A stretch of DNA of 64,000 bases from Clostridiales bacterium (GCA_017617935.1 JAFZVF010000051.1:1-64000), one strand, 5' to 3'; counted from the stretch's first letter, positions 26,001 to 34,479 are shown. Translations and numbers: made by a program. The notes: generated by a model from the letters alone, not told the origin.

Positions 26001-27528
26001 CGTCGTTGCAATGAACGAGCGCGCAGAGCTCGAGAACGGCGGCGGTACCATTGAGAAGCTTTATCCTTCGCCGGATGCACAGCCTGATGACGCTCCTTAC
26101 ACGATGAGAAGGGTGGAGTTCACAAAGGAGAACAAGAAGAATCACACCATCTTGGCTCCCCAGATGGCTCCCATCCAGTTTGAGTTTGTTGAAGCGATTT
26201 TCCACAAGCACGGATACAAGCTCAAGCTCCTCAAGCAGGCTACGAGGGAAGACATCGAGTGCGGTCTCAAGTACGTCAACAACGACGCATGCTTCCCGAC
26301 GATCATCGTCATCGGTCAGATGATAAATGCGATCTTAAAGGGCGACATCGATCCGAACAACACGACTCTCGCGATCACTCAGACGGGCGGCGGATGCCGT
26401 GCGACCAACTACGTGGCGTTCCTCAGAAAGGCTTTGAGGGAAGCAGGATACCCGCAGATACCCGTAATCACGATCTCCGCACAGAGATTCGAAAAGAACG
26501 AAGGATTTGAATACACTGCAGGATTCCTTCTTGACGCGGTCAAGGCGTTAAGCTTGGGCGACATGCTCACGACGCTCCTCCTCCGAGTAAGGCCATACGA
26601 GAAGGTTGAGGGTTCCGCAAATGCCCTTTATTCGTTCATCAACAAGATCGGCCGCCGCATGCTTAACCCCAAGGGCGTATCAGACGACCTTACGGTTCGC
26701 TACGACAAGATGATGCCAAACAGCTACTATTCAAAGTCTCCTGAGCAGAAGAAAAAGATCAGGGACTGCCTCGCGGACATCGGCGTTGACATGGAGAACG
26801 TTCCCGTCATTACGAAGTACAAGGCATTCATCAAGTATGCCGTTCAGAAGTTTAATGCGCTGCCGCTTAAGGACATCCCGAGAAAGCCGAGGGTAGGACT
26901 AGTAGGCGAGATACTCGTTAAGTTCCAGCCTGACGCAAACAACAACGCGATCGACGTTATCGAGGCAGAGGGATGCGAAGCGGTCCTTCCGGGCGTGCTG
27001 GATTTCTTCCTGTACTGCGCATATAACCCCATCTGGCAGGCTGAGAACCTCGGCAAGAGCAAGAAGACGGGATACATAATGAAGCAGGGAATCAAGTTCC
27101 TTGAGTCATTGAGAAAGCCCATCAACCGTGAGTTCAAGGCTACGGGCGGCAAGTTCATGCTGACCGAGAGGATCCAGGAATTGGCAGAGAAGTCTTCGAC
27201 CGTCCTTAGCTGCGGCAACTCCTGCGGCGAAGGCTGGTTCCTTACTGCTGAAATGATCGAGCTCATCCAAGACGGCGTTCCGAACATCATCTGCGCGCAG
27301 CCTTTCGCGTGCCTTCCCAACCACGTTACCGGAAAGGGCATGATCAAGGAGCTGCGCCGTCAGTATCCTAATTCGAACATAATCCCGATCGACTACGATC
27401 CTGGTGCTTCCGAGGCTAACCAGCTCAACAGGATCAAGCTCATGATAAGCACCGCCCACACGGTCAGGAACAAGGAGATCGAAGATGCAAAAAGATCCGG
27501 CAACGCCACGGTTGTCGCGGAGGACTGA
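23059..27528 (+). CDS. Giant acyl-CoA dehydratase activase-like protein (double BadF ATPase plus DUF2229)
   Basis: 1489 residues. Two ASKHA ATPase domains of the BadF/BcrA/HgdC type lie in tandem: LGLDIGSTTIKVV near residue 7 with the cluster Cys124 (GTCAGGTGAF), and LGLDAGSTTTKAVV near 317 with Cys443 (EACSSGCGSF). A Cys-rich segment follows (CPGCTNHC from Cys604). After it come a DUF2229 region (about 660-880) and a long C-terminal HgdB-like part with further Cys. In the classic enzyme, the homodimeric activator uses ATP to inject electrons into a 2-hydroxyacyl-CoA dehydratase. Here two copies and a partner-like domain are fused. No separate dehydratase subunits are adjacent, and the substrate is unknown. 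GGAGGA precedes the ATG. Confidence 0.88.
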   Translation: MDKFYRLGLDIGSTTIKVVLLDGEEIIHSEYRRHHSDVSGLLNELFAELNEKFPGISVDTVITGSGGLSVANWLGLKFTQEVMAETVAIRKYHPETDVIIELGGEDAKITYMHPVLEQRMNGTCAGGTGAFIDQMASLLQTDADGLNNFAKDYRSLYTIASRCGVFAKSDLQPLINEGAAKEDLAASIYQSVVNQTISGLACGRPIKGNVAFLGGPLYFNSELRSAFERTLAEKVDSFWMPDDAQIYVGLGAALSAEGKNPVKLSDLLEKLKNREGFVPDIIRIDPIFKDEEDKKAFDERHKKDMIPVLDFKEQKGPLFLGLDAGSTTTKAVVINTRGELVYTYYASNKGNPVMSAVTIMKDIYTKMPSDCYIAYSCVTGYGENIIRAALNIDLGEIETMAHFQSAKFFCPDVDFIIDIGGQDMKCMKIRNGVIDSIMLNEACSSGCGSFIQTFAETLGLTTPQFAAAALESRKPVDLGTRCTVFMNSKVKQAQKEGASVGDISAGLSYSVVRNALYKVIKIRDTEQLGKNIVVQGGTFLNDAILRCFELVSKREVIRPNVAGLMGAFGAALIAQKRSKDGSVSKVLGRDDLDSFSMETENTQCPGCTNHCRLTIATFSNGRKFVSGNRCERGEDIALDKDPGLQKEKIPNLFNYKYNRTFKYQPLKLEDAPRGEIGIPRVLNQYENYPFWFTVLTKLGFRVLVSARSSHKLYEEGMETIPSESVCYPAKLAHGHIENLISRGIKTIFYPDVPYENLENQGSNNHYNCPIVCSYPEVIRNNVENLKEKEIRYLNPFMPLDNLDCVAEQLVKIFDYTAVSLKEAKAAVEAGAEEYFNFKEDIRNKGVEILKEMEEKKMKGVVLAGRPYHIDPEINHGIPEMINSLGLAVLTEDAVARPGRLKRPIRVIDQWMYHTRLYEAAAYVITRPDLELVQLTSFGCGLDAVTSDQVQEILESSGKLYTLLKIDEVSNLGAARIRMRSLVVAMNERAELENGGGTIEKLYPSPDAQPDDAPYTMRRVEFTKENKKNHTILAPQMAPIQFEFVEAIFHKHGYKLKLLKQATREDIECGLKYVNNDACFPTIIVIGQMINAILKGDIDPNNTTLAITQTGGGCRATNYVAFLRKALREAGYPQIPVITISAQRFEKNEGFEYTAGFLLDAVKALSLGDMLTTLLLRVRPYEKVEGSANALYSFINKIGRRMLNPKGVSDDLTVRYDKMMPNSYYSKSPEQKKKIRDCLADIGVDMENVPVITKYKAFIKYAVQKFNALPLKDIPRKPRVGLVGEILVKFQPDANNNAIDVIEAEGCEAVLPGVLDFFLYCAYNPIWQAENLGKSKKTGYIMKQGIKFLESLRKPINREFKATGGKFMLTERIQELAEKSSTVLSCGNSCGEGWFLTAEMIELIQDGVPNIICAQPFACLPNHVTGKGMIKELRRQYPNSNIIPIDYDPGASEANQLNRIKLMISTAHTVRNKEIEDAKRSGNATVVAED

Positions 27529-27530
27529 CA

Positions 27531-30233
27531 ATGACCAGACTGCTGCTAGTTGACGGCAACTCGATAATCAACCGCGCGTACTATGCCGTAATCGGAAGGG
27601 CGCCCATGACCGCGCCTGACGGCACTCCCACGGGAGCCGTAAACGGGTTCTTTAATTCCATCTTGGGAGTCATCGGCGAGTACAAGCCTGACAACGTCTG
27701 CGTTCTCTTTGACAGAAGGGAGCCCACTTTCAGGCACAAGATGAGCGCTGAATACAAGGCTAACCGCAAGGGAATGCCTGACGACCTAGCGGCACAGATG
27801 CCGGTCGTAAAAGAGATACTTGACCTATGGGGCGTATCTAGGATGGAGCTCGCAGGCTATGAAGCGGACGACCTGATCGGAACGCTCTCTAAGATGGGTG
27901 AAGAGGCCGGCATGGACGTCTTTATCTTCAGCGGCGACCACGACGATTTCCAGCTGATCTCGGACAAGGTCTCAGTCGTAATGCCACAGTCCGGCAAGGA
28001 CAAGGATCCCAGAGTCCTTTTCAACAGGGCAAAGTTTGAAGAGACTTACGGCGTAAAGCCTGAAGTCTTCGTTCAGGTAAAAGCCCTGATGGGTGACAAT
28101 TCGGACAATATCAAGGGCGTTGAAAAGGTAGGCGAAAAGACGGCCTTCAAGCTCATTGCAGAGTACGGCGACTGCAAAGGCGTAATGGAGAACGCGGACA
28201 AGCTTTCTCCCGCTCTCGGCGCAAGGATTGCCAATGCCGGCGAACTGCTCGATCTGAACATCAAGCTCTGCACTATAGACAGGGAAGCTCCCGTTCCATT
28301 TGGCCTTGATCAGACTTCGTTCTCGGGCGAACCCGCTGACGATCAGGCCCTCTACGACAGGCTTTCTGCGCTTTCGCTTAAGATGCTCATCAAAAAGCTC
28401 AGCCTAGACGGCATGCAAAGAAGCGAGGCATCCGTTCCCGCAAAGCCTATGGACGAAGTGTCCACAGGCATTATGGGCAAGCTCGACAAGCTTCTTGCTA
28501 CAGAAGGCTTTAAGGTCGTTATGGGCGCTTGCGAACTCCCTAAGGGAGACCTTGCGGCAGGCATGGATTTCGTAACGACCGCTTCCGGCAAGTTTGTGCT
28601 GTTGCTTGATTTCGATAACGCGACGCTTTTCTGCATGACGCCTGAAGAGGCCGCCAATGCGTTTGCCGATGGATCGATCATTCCTGCAGCCTATGGATAC
28701 AAGGACAGGTCAAAGCAGATCGATGAGCCGCTTGCCGCGGTCAAATCCGTTTTCGACATCGAGATAGCGGGCTACGTCATGAACCTTATCGAGGGCAAGT
28801 CCGATTTCGAAAGGCTTTACGAATACGCGACGGGTTCTTTGTATCCCGTTACGGAGGAAAAGACCGCCGCAGTACAGCTTTCGCTTTTCGACGAGCCTTC
28901 CAACACGGAGTCTCTTGAAGACGAGCTTAAGAAGGCGGGAAAGCGGCTCTGCTGCATAACCGCGGCTGCAAGGATGCTCTCCCACAAACTGGAAGAAGAC
29001 GAGAGGGCCAAGAAGCTCTTGTTTGAGATCGAGTTCCCGCTCGTGATCACGCTCGACAAGATTGAGAGGGCTGGCATGCACGTCTCACGCGAAAGGCTTG
29101 ACGCCCTGCACGAGGAATACGCCAGAAGGCTTGAGGACATCGCAGCTCGCATCTACGACATGACCGGCGTTCATTTCAACATCAATTCTCCGAAGCAGTT
29201 GGGAGACGTCCTGTACGGCGAGAAGGGACTTAGCCTTCCTCACGGAAAGAAGGGCAAGAACGGCCTTTACTCTACGGGCATTGATGAGCTCAACCGCCTC
29301 AAGGAATACCATCCGGTAATCGAGGAGATTATCAAGTACAGGGAGCTTTCAAAGCTTGATTCGACGTATGCCGCCGGCCTCGTCCGTTCGATCAGGAACG
29401 ACGGCAGGATCCATACGACGTTTACCCAGGCCATGACCAATACAGGAAGGCTTTCATCCACCGAACCCAACCTTCAGAACATCCCGATAAGGTCTGACGA
29501 AGGCTCAAGGCTCAGGGAGGCTTTCACGGCGTCTGAAGGCTGCGTATTGGTCGACGCGGACTATTCACAGATCGAGCTCAGGCTTCTTGCTTCGCTTTCC
29601 AAAGACGAGATCATGTGCTCTGCGTTCAACGAGGGCGAGGACATTCACAGAAGGACTGCGGCAAAGGTCTACGGAGTCAACGAGGACGCGGTAACCCACA
29701 AGATGCGTTCTATAGCAAAGACGGTCAACTTCAGCATCATATACGGCATATCGGATTACGGCCTTGCGACTGACTTGGGCATCGGCTTTAAGGAAGCTGG
29801 AACTCTCATTAAAGAATACGAGAACCAGTTCCCGGGCATTATGAAGTACTTGAACGGACTTAAGGCTGACGGCGAGAAGAACGGCTACGTTGAGACGATG
29901 TTCGGCAGGAGAAGGATCCTGACAGAGCTCAAGAGCCAGAACAGGAACGTCAGGAACTTCGGCTTCAGGGCCGCAATGAACACGCCGATACAGGGCACTG
30001 CGGCAGACATCATCAAGATCGCCATGAACAAGGTCAACGCGGCTCTTGAGAAGGAGCTTCCTGAGGCAAAACTCGTAATGCAGGTGCACGACGAACTCAT
30101 AGTCGAGTGCTCCGAAAAGGATGCCGAAAAGGCATCCGAGATTCTTAAAAGAGAGATGGAGGCAGCGGCGACCCTTTCCGTGCCGCTCGTAGCCGAAGTC
30201 GGAACGGGAAAGGACTGGCTTAGCGCTAAATAA
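27531..30233 (+). CDS. polA: DNA polymerase I with apparently inactive proofreading domain
   Basis: 900 residues. The N-terminal 5' nuclease (about 1-290) shows LLVDGNSIINRAYYA, FDRREPTFRHKM, GYEADDLIGTL and GDNSDNIKGVEKVGEKTA. The middle domain has the 3'-5' exonuclease fold position but lacks the Asp-x-Glu and other acidic metal ligands. The polymerase domain has DADYSQIELRLLA (motif A), KTVNFSIIYGISDYGL (motif B region) and QVHDELIVEC (motif C). A clamp-binding-like QLSLF is at 449-453 in a linker. It fills gaps and removes Okazaki primers. It begins two bases after the activase gene and overlaps coaE by one. Confidence 0.96.
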   Translation: MTRLLLVDGNSIINRAYYAVIGRAPMTAPDGTPTGAVNGFFNSILGVIGEYKPDNVCVLFDRREPTFRHKMSAEYKANRKGMPDDLAAQMPVVKEILDLWGVSRMELAGYEADDLIGTLSKMGEEAGMDVFIFSGDHDDFQLISDKVSVVMPQSGKDKDPRVLFNRAKFEETYGVKPEVFVQVKALMGDNSDNIKGVEKVGEKTAFKLIAEYGDCKGVMENADKLSPALGARIANAGELLDLNIKLCTIDREAPVPFGLDQTSFSGEPADDQALYDRLSALSLKMLIKKLSLDGMQRSEASVPAKPMDEVSTGIMGKLDKLLATEGFKVVMGACELPKGDLAAGMDFVTTASGKFVLLLDFDNATLFCMTPEEAANAFADGSIIPAAYGYKDRSKQIDEPLAAVKSVFDIEIAGYVMNLIEGKSDFERLYEYATGSLYPVTEEKTAAVQLSLFDEPSNTESLEDELKKAGKRLCCITAAARMLSHKLEEDERAKKLLFEIEFPLVITLDKIERAGMHVSRERLDALHEEYARRLEDIAARIYDMTGVHFNINSPKQLGDVLYGEKGLSLPHGKKGKNGLYSTGIDELNRLKEYHPVIEEIIKYRELSKLDSTYAAGLVRSIRNDGRIHTTFTQAMTNTGRLSSTEPNLQNIPIRSDEGSRLREAFTASEGCVLVDADYSQIELRLLASLSKDEIMCSAFNEGEDIHRRTAAKVYGVNEDAVTHKMRSIAKTVNFSIIYGISDYGLATDLGIGFKEAGTLIKEYENQFPGIMKYLNGLKADGEKNGYVETMFGRRRILTELKSQNRNVRNFGFRAAMNTPIQGTAADIIKIAMNKVNAALEKELPEAKLVMQVHDELIVECSEKDAEKASEILKREMEAAATLSVPLVAEVGTGKDWLSAK

Positions 30234-30838
30234 TGTTTGTACTTGGAATAACAGGCGGAATCGGAAGCGGAAAGAGCACCGTAAGCGGAATCCTCAGGGA
30301 AAAGGGGCTGCTTGTATTGGATGCCGACGAAATATCCAGGAACGTCACTGAACCGGGAGGGAAGGCCATTCCCGCGATAGCAGAGGCTTTCGGCTCAAGA
30401 GCGGTCAACGCTTCAGGAGTGATGAACAGAAAGGCCGTTTCGTCGATCGTTTTCTCCGACAAGAAGAAGCTTGATGAATTAAGCTCGATCGTACATCAGT
30501 ACGTGTTTGAGGAGATGGAGGACCGCCTTGAGAAGGAAAGGGAAAAGGGCACGAAGTGCGTTGTCCTGGACGTGCCGATCCCGGTCAAAAAGTTCACCGA
30601 CATGTGCGATCAGATATGGGTAGTTACCTGCGATGATGAAGTAAGGCTTGCAAGGCTTTCCAAGCGCGGCCTTGACAAGGATGAGGCGAAACGCAGGATC
30701 GACATGCAGATGACGGATGACGAATACTGCTCGCTGGGAGATTTTTCCATCGACAATTCCTGGGACATGGACAGCCTGAACGATAAGGTCAACAAGCTTG
30801 TCAAAGAGCAGCTTCACTCGAGGGGAATCAGGATATGA
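30233..30838 (+). CDS. coaE: Dephospho-CoA kinase
   Basis: 201 residues. It phosphorylates the 3'-hydroxyl of dephospho-CoA, the last step of coenzyme A synthesis. The P-loop GITGGIGSGKSTVSGIL is at the N-terminus. LDADEISRNVTEPG and the lid region (LSKRGLDKDEAKRRIDMQM) follow in the family order. The start overlaps the polA stop (TAATG). A polA-coaE neighbourhood is common in Firmicutes. Confidence 0.94.
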   Translation: MFVLGITGGIGSGKSTVSGILREKGLLVLDADEISRNVTEPGGKAIPAIAEAFGSRAVNASGVMNRKAVSSIVFSDKKKLDELSSIVHQYVFEEMEDRLEKEREKGTKCVVLDVPIPVKKFTDMCDQIWVVTCDDEVRLARLSKRGLDKDEAKRRIDMQMTDDEYCSLGDFSIDNSWDMDSLNDKVNKLVKEQLHSRGIRI

Positions 30839-31173
30839 ATACGGCAGCCGTGATCACAGCTTCATGCTTTACTTTGTTTTCAGTAGTGATGCTGATCTGT
30901 CTGATCTTTTCCAAAAAGCCGCTTTTTTCAGGCAGGCTCAAAAACTATTTCAGGGCTGTGGCAGGCGTATACGTATCCGGAACGGTACTGATCCTCTTTT
31001 TGTCGGTCGCGCTCAAAGGCGTTCCGATGGTCTTTATACTGATCTCGGAGCTTCTTATATTGACTGTGTTTGTTGCAACTTTCATACTTACCGTAAGACT
31101 GTCCAAGATTCTTTCTGAGAACGCGTCAAAGATGGCGAAAGAACCCGTTAAGGAAGAGGGAGCCGATGAATAA
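30835..31173 (+). CDS. Small membrane protein of unknown function
   Basis: 112 residues with three predicted membrane helices (about 4-26, 40-62 and 66-90) and a charged cytosolic tail ending KEEGADE. It is not recognised as a named family. The start overlaps coaE by four bases (ATGA) and its end overlaps the next gene by eight bases, so it is certainly part of the operon. Two adjacent membrane proteins that overlap in this way may act together. Confidence 0.7.
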   Translation: MNTAAVITASCFTLFSVVMLICLIFSKKPLFSGRLKNYFRAVAGVYVSGTVLILFLSVALKGVPMVFILISELLILTVFVATFILTVRLSKILSENASKMAKEPVKEEGADE

Positions 31174-31714
31174 GCACATAGCAAGGGTACCCCAGTACAT
31201 CAGTGGCTTTTTGACCGCTCTGGCGGGAGTGTTCTTTGTGCTGTTTCCTGAAACGGTTTCAGGCATTCTTGGCGTGCTTTGGGGCATCGTCCTCGTAGTG
31301 GCGGGAATTGCGGGCGCGGTCGATTACGTCATATCCATCAAGCAGTTCAAGGAAGAAAACTACGGCACCGCCGCGGGCGCGGAGATCGTTCTGGTCTATT
31401 CCGTGATAATAGCCATTTTGGGAATAATATTCGTGTTAAGGCCGAACCTCGTCATGCAGCTGCTTTCGTTTGTAATAGGCGTTTTCTTCATTATCGACGG
31501 CATAGTAAAATTCAGGCACGGTACGCTCGTGCCTGACTCAAAAGATCCTTTGTGGTACGTGATGCTGCTTCTCTCGGTGGCTCTGGTCGTAGCCGGAATA
31601 GCGCTTCTGATCAATCCGTTCAGCGGCACCATTACGGTCATCCGTTTCTCGGGAATTGCTTTCGTCATCAGCGGGATCGAGAGCATCGCCGAAGAATCCT
31701 GGAAAAAGAGATAA
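31166..31714 (+). CDS. DUF308/HdeD-like membrane protein
   Basis: 182 residues with about six hydrophobic helices in two or three similar hairpins (FLTALAGVFFVLFP, ILGIIFVLRPNLVM, SVALVVAGIALLINP), the pattern of DUF308 proteins related to the acid-stress protein HdeD. The last helix is followed by a short charged end. It is the last gene of the operon that starts at 22249 and ends four bases from the convergent ychF stop. Function is not known for the Firmicute members. Confidence 0.75.
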   Translation: MNKHIARVPQYISGFLTALAGVFFVLFPETVSGILGVLWGIVLVVAGIAGAVDYVISIKQFKEENYGTAAGAEIVLVYSVIIAILGIIFVLRPNLVMQLLSFVIGVFFIIDGIVKFRHGTLVPDSKDPLWYVMLLLSVALVVAGIALLINPFSGTITVIRFSGIAFVISGIESIAEESWKKR

Positions 31715-31718
31715 GCTC

Positions 31719-32810
31719 TTATACGTTGAATCTGAAGACTACGACGTCTCCGTCGTTCATTACGTATTCCTTGCCTTCGGATCTTACAAGACCCTTTTCC
31801 TTTGCGGCGTTATATGAACCGCAAGCCATGAGGTCGTCATATGCGACGACTTCCGCGCGAATGAATCCTCTTTCGAAATCCGAGTGGATCTTTCCTGCGG
31901 CCTGGGGAGCCTTGGTGCCCCTCTTGATCGTCCATGCGCGGACTTCCTTAGGTCCGGCAGTGAGGAATGAGATGAGGCCCAGGAGTGTATAGGAAGCCTG
32001 GATCATCTTATCAAGGCCTGCGCTTTCGATTCCGAGGTCGTCAAGGAATACCTGGCGGTCTTCGGGATCGAGCTGACCCAATTCTTCCTCGATCTTTGCG
32101 GAGATTACAACTACGCCCGAGCCTTCCTTCTTTGCAATCTCTTCGACCGTGTGAACGTATGAAATGTCAGGGTTCTTGATGTCGTCTTCAGCGATGTTTG
32201 CACAATAGAGGACGGGCTTCATCGAGATGAGCTGGAGGTCGCCCGTGAATTCAAGTTCGTCGTCAGTGAACTCGATGGATCTTGCGCTCTTGCCCTCAGC
32301 AAGTGCTGCAACGATCTTTTCATAGCAGGCTAGCTCGATCTGCATCTTTTTGTCGCCGCCACGGAGCATCTTCTTCGTCCTTTCGACTCTCTTTTCCATG
32401 ATCTCCAAGTCGGAGAGAATGAGCTCGATGTCGATCGTTTCGATGTCCCTTGCAGGATCAGCGTTTCCGTTGACGTGAACGACGTTGGGGTCGTCAAAGC
32501 ATCTAACGACGTGAACGATCGCGTCGCACTCCCTGATGTTTGAAAGGAACTTGTTGCCAAGGCCTTCGCCTTTGGATGCGCCTGCAACGAGACCTGCGAT
32601 GTCAACGAATTCAACAACTGCGGGTGTGTATTTTTCAGGATTGTATATCTCAGCGAGCTTGTCGAGCCTTTCGTCCGGGACTGCGACTACGCCCACGTTC
32701 GGTTCAATGGTGCAGAAGGGATAGTTTGCGGCTTCAGCGCCTGCTCTGGTAATTGCGTTGAATAAAGTGCTCTTTCCTACATTCGGAAGGCCGACGATTC
32801 CCAATTTCAT
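31719..32810 (-). CDS. ychF: Redox-regulated ATPase / Obg-like nucleotide-binding protein YchF
   Basis: 363 residues, the standard length. The G domain has GIVGLPNVGKSTLFNAIT (P-loop), FVDIAGLV (G3) and a non-canonical G4 region, which is why this family prefers ATP. A coiled-coil helical insert and a C-terminal TGS domain (AWTIKRGTKAPQAAGKIHSDFERGFIRAEV) follow. It is a ribosome-associated protein involved in translation and stress responses. The ATG is preceded by AGAGG, and an extended -10 lies about 34 bases upstream. The gene converges with the DUF308 gene. Confidence 0.96.
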   Translation of the reverse strand: MKLGIVGLPNVGKSTLFNAITRAGAEAANYPFCTIEPNVGVVAVPDERLDKLAEIYNPEKYTPAVVEFVDIAGLVAGASKGEGLGNKFLSNIRECDAIVHVVRCFDDPNVVHVNGNADPARDIETIDIELILSDLEIMEKRVERTKKMLRGGDKKMQIELACYEKIVAALAEGKSARSIEFTDDELEFTGDLQLISMKPVLYCANIAEDDIKNPDISYVHTVEEIAKKEGSGVVVISAKIEEELGQLDPEDRQVFLDDLGIESAGLDKMIQASYTLLGLISFLTAGPKEVRAWTIKRGTKAPQAAGKIHSDFERGFIRAEVVAYDDLMACGSYNAAKEKGLVRSEGKEYVMNDGDVVVFRFNV

Positions 32811-32843
32811 AAATAGGTACCTCTTTTTAATTTATACCCGAGC

Positions 32844-32852
32844 ATTATATCA
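32844..32852 (-). promoter_or_regulatory. Extended -10 promoter of ychF
   Basis: On the minus strand TGA-TATAAT reads as a perfect -10 with TGn extension. No -35 is found at normal spacing. Instead three 10-bp repeats containing A-tracts lie just upstream. Confidence 0.55.
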
Positions 32853-32860
32853 CACTTGCT

Positions 32861-32890
32861 TTGTCGGTTTTTGTCGGTTTTTGTCGGGTA
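32861..32890. repeat. Three 10-bp direct repeats with phased A-tracts
   Basis: TTGTCGGTTT, TTGTCGGTTT and TTGTCGGGTA follow each other without gaps. On the minus strand this is CCGACAAAAA repeated with a period of 10 bases, close to one helical turn. It lies directly upstream of the ychF -10 and between ychF and the divergent comM-like gene. Confidence 0.85.
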
Positions 32891-32943
32891 TTTTGGCACC
32901 TTTGGCGTCGTATTCTAAACGAGTATCACAAAGGAGGTTCGTT

Positions 32944-34467
32944 ATGTCATCCAAACCGTCTGTAGCAAGAATCTATTCCGGCTTTGCAAGGGGAACCGAC
33001 TGCGTCATTTCAGAACTTGAAGTATCGGTGACGCCTGGAATACCCACTTTCTCAGTAATTGGTCTTTGTGATTCATCGATAAGGGAATCCCACGGAAGGA
33101 TAATGTCTGCATTAAGATCTTCCGGTTTCAATATGCCCAAGGGTCACGTGACGATAAGCATCAGTCCCGCTTACATGAAGAAATCAGGTTCAGGCTTTGA
33201 TCTCGCAATGGCGATCGGGATACTCTTTGCTTCCGGTCAGATCCCGTATTCGCCCGGACGAAGGACTTATGCGGAAGGCGAGCTCAGCCTTGACGGAAGC
33301 GTGAAAGGAACTCCCGGTGCCGCATTAAGGCTCAACAAAGCGGGAAGCGAAGGCTTCGATTTCGTCCTTATTCCTGAGGAGGAAAGAAACAGCGCCAGAT
33401 GTACTGGTTTTGAGGGACGGTGCGTAAAAGACCTTGGTGAAGCCTGCTTGGTTTTCAGGCCGAACGGTTATTTGCCCGAAAAGTTTTCCATCGGCGAAGA
33501 ACCTGCGATTTCTGACGGAAAGCTCGACATATCAATGCTCAAAGGACAGGAGAAGACTAAAAGGGCCATCGTTCTGTCTGCCGCGGGTTTCCACAACATG
33601 CTGCTGCTGGGAAGTCCCGGCTCGGGCAAGACGATGGCGGCTAAGATCTTGTCGGGAATCCTGCCGCCGTTGGATAAGAGTGAGACCGGCGAAGTTTATG
33701 CGCTCTATGAAGCTCTTGAAGGTCCTGCTGCAAAGATCAGTTCTGACAGGCCCGTAAGGTGCATCAGTCCTGACGTAACGCCGGGCAAGCTCTTGGGAAA
33801 CGCCATGAGCATGACTCCCGGCGAGATGGCTCTTGCCAATCACGGCGTGCTGTTTGCTGACGAGATAATGGAATTTCCCGCACAGGTTTTGGACCTGATG
33901 AGAAAGCCCTTGGAAGAACGCGAAGTAAGGCTTTTCAGGAACGGGATCACTTACGTTTATCCTGCTGACCTTATCTTTGTCGGAGCGGGAAACCCATGCA
34001 AATGCGGGATGTTCTATGAACCGGGATCAAGGTGCAAATGTTCTGCGGGCACGAGGAAGAGGTATCTGACGAGGCTTTCCGGACCATTTCTCGAGAGGGT
34101 GGACATCTTCAGTGAGATGCGATCGATCGGAAAGGACGACATGGCGCTCATGTACGCTGACAGTGCATCCGCAGAGAGCCCGGCCGTAAGGGACAAGGTA
34201 GCCAGATGCTGGGAGATGCAGAACCGGCGCTACGGCGGAAAGGTTTTCAATTCAAGCGTCAACGCCGCAAATCTTGCAGACGCGATGGAACTTTCCAAGG
34301 ATATTCTCTCATACTGCTCCGACTTGGCGTCTAAGGGATTGTTTTCCGCGAGGGGATATCAGAAGACCTTAAGGCTTGCCAGGACCATAGCGGATTATGA
34401 AGGAAGATCCGACGTCACCAAAGCCGACGTGTCGGAAGCCGCGGTCTTCAGGGCACACGAATTGTAA
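32944..34467 (+). CDS. comM: YifB/ComM-family Mg-chelatase-like AAA+ ATPase
   Basis: 507 residues. An N-terminal ribosomal S5-like fold domain (about 1-170, VTPGIPTFSVIGLCDSSIRES) is followed by an AAA+ core with GSPGSGKTMAAKIL (Walker A) and HGVLFADEIMEF (Walker B). A C-terminal helical domain follows (ARGYQKTLRLARTIADYEG). ComM is a hexameric helicase that drives branch migration during natural transformation in Gram-negative bacteria. The Firmicute homologues are less studied. The ATG at 32944 is chosen because AAGGAGG lies seven bases upstream. An in-frame extension to 32758 would run through the ychF coding end and promoter. It is in an operon with dprA. Confidence 0.92.
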   Translation: MSSKPSVARIYSGFARGTDCVISELEVSVTPGIPTFSVIGLCDSSIRESHGRIMSALRSSGFNMPKGHVTISISPAYMKKSGSGFDLAMAIGILFASGQIPYSPGRRTYAEGELSLDGSVKGTPGAALRLNKAGSEGFDFVLIPEEERNSARCTGFEGRCVKDLGEACLVFRPNGYLPEKFSIGEEPAISDGKLDISMLKGQEKTKRAIVLSAAGFHNMLLLGSPGSGKTMAAKILSGILPPLDKSETGEVYALYEALEGPAAKISSDRPVRCISPDVTPGKLLGNAMSMTPGEMALANHGVLFADEIMEFPAQVLDLMRKPLEEREVRLFRNGITYVYPADLIFVGAGNPCKCGMFYEPGSRCKCSAGTRKRYLTRLSGPFLERVDIFSEMRSIGKDDMALMYADSASAESPAVRDKVARCWEMQNRRYGGKVFNSSVNAANLADAMELSKDILSYCSDLASKGLFSARGYQKTLRLARTIADYEGRSDVTKADVSEAAVFRAHEL

Positions 34468-34479
34468 GGAGGAGCCGGT

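Noticed and set aside
31705-31730. Terminator between the DUF308 gene and ychF
   Set aside because: AAGAG/CTCTT gives five weak pairs within the two stop codon regions. Too weak to call.
32758-32943. 62-codon N-terminal extension of the ComM-like protein
   Set aside because: It would run through the ychF 5' end and promoter. AAGGAGG before 32944 and the family N-terminus fit the shorter protein.
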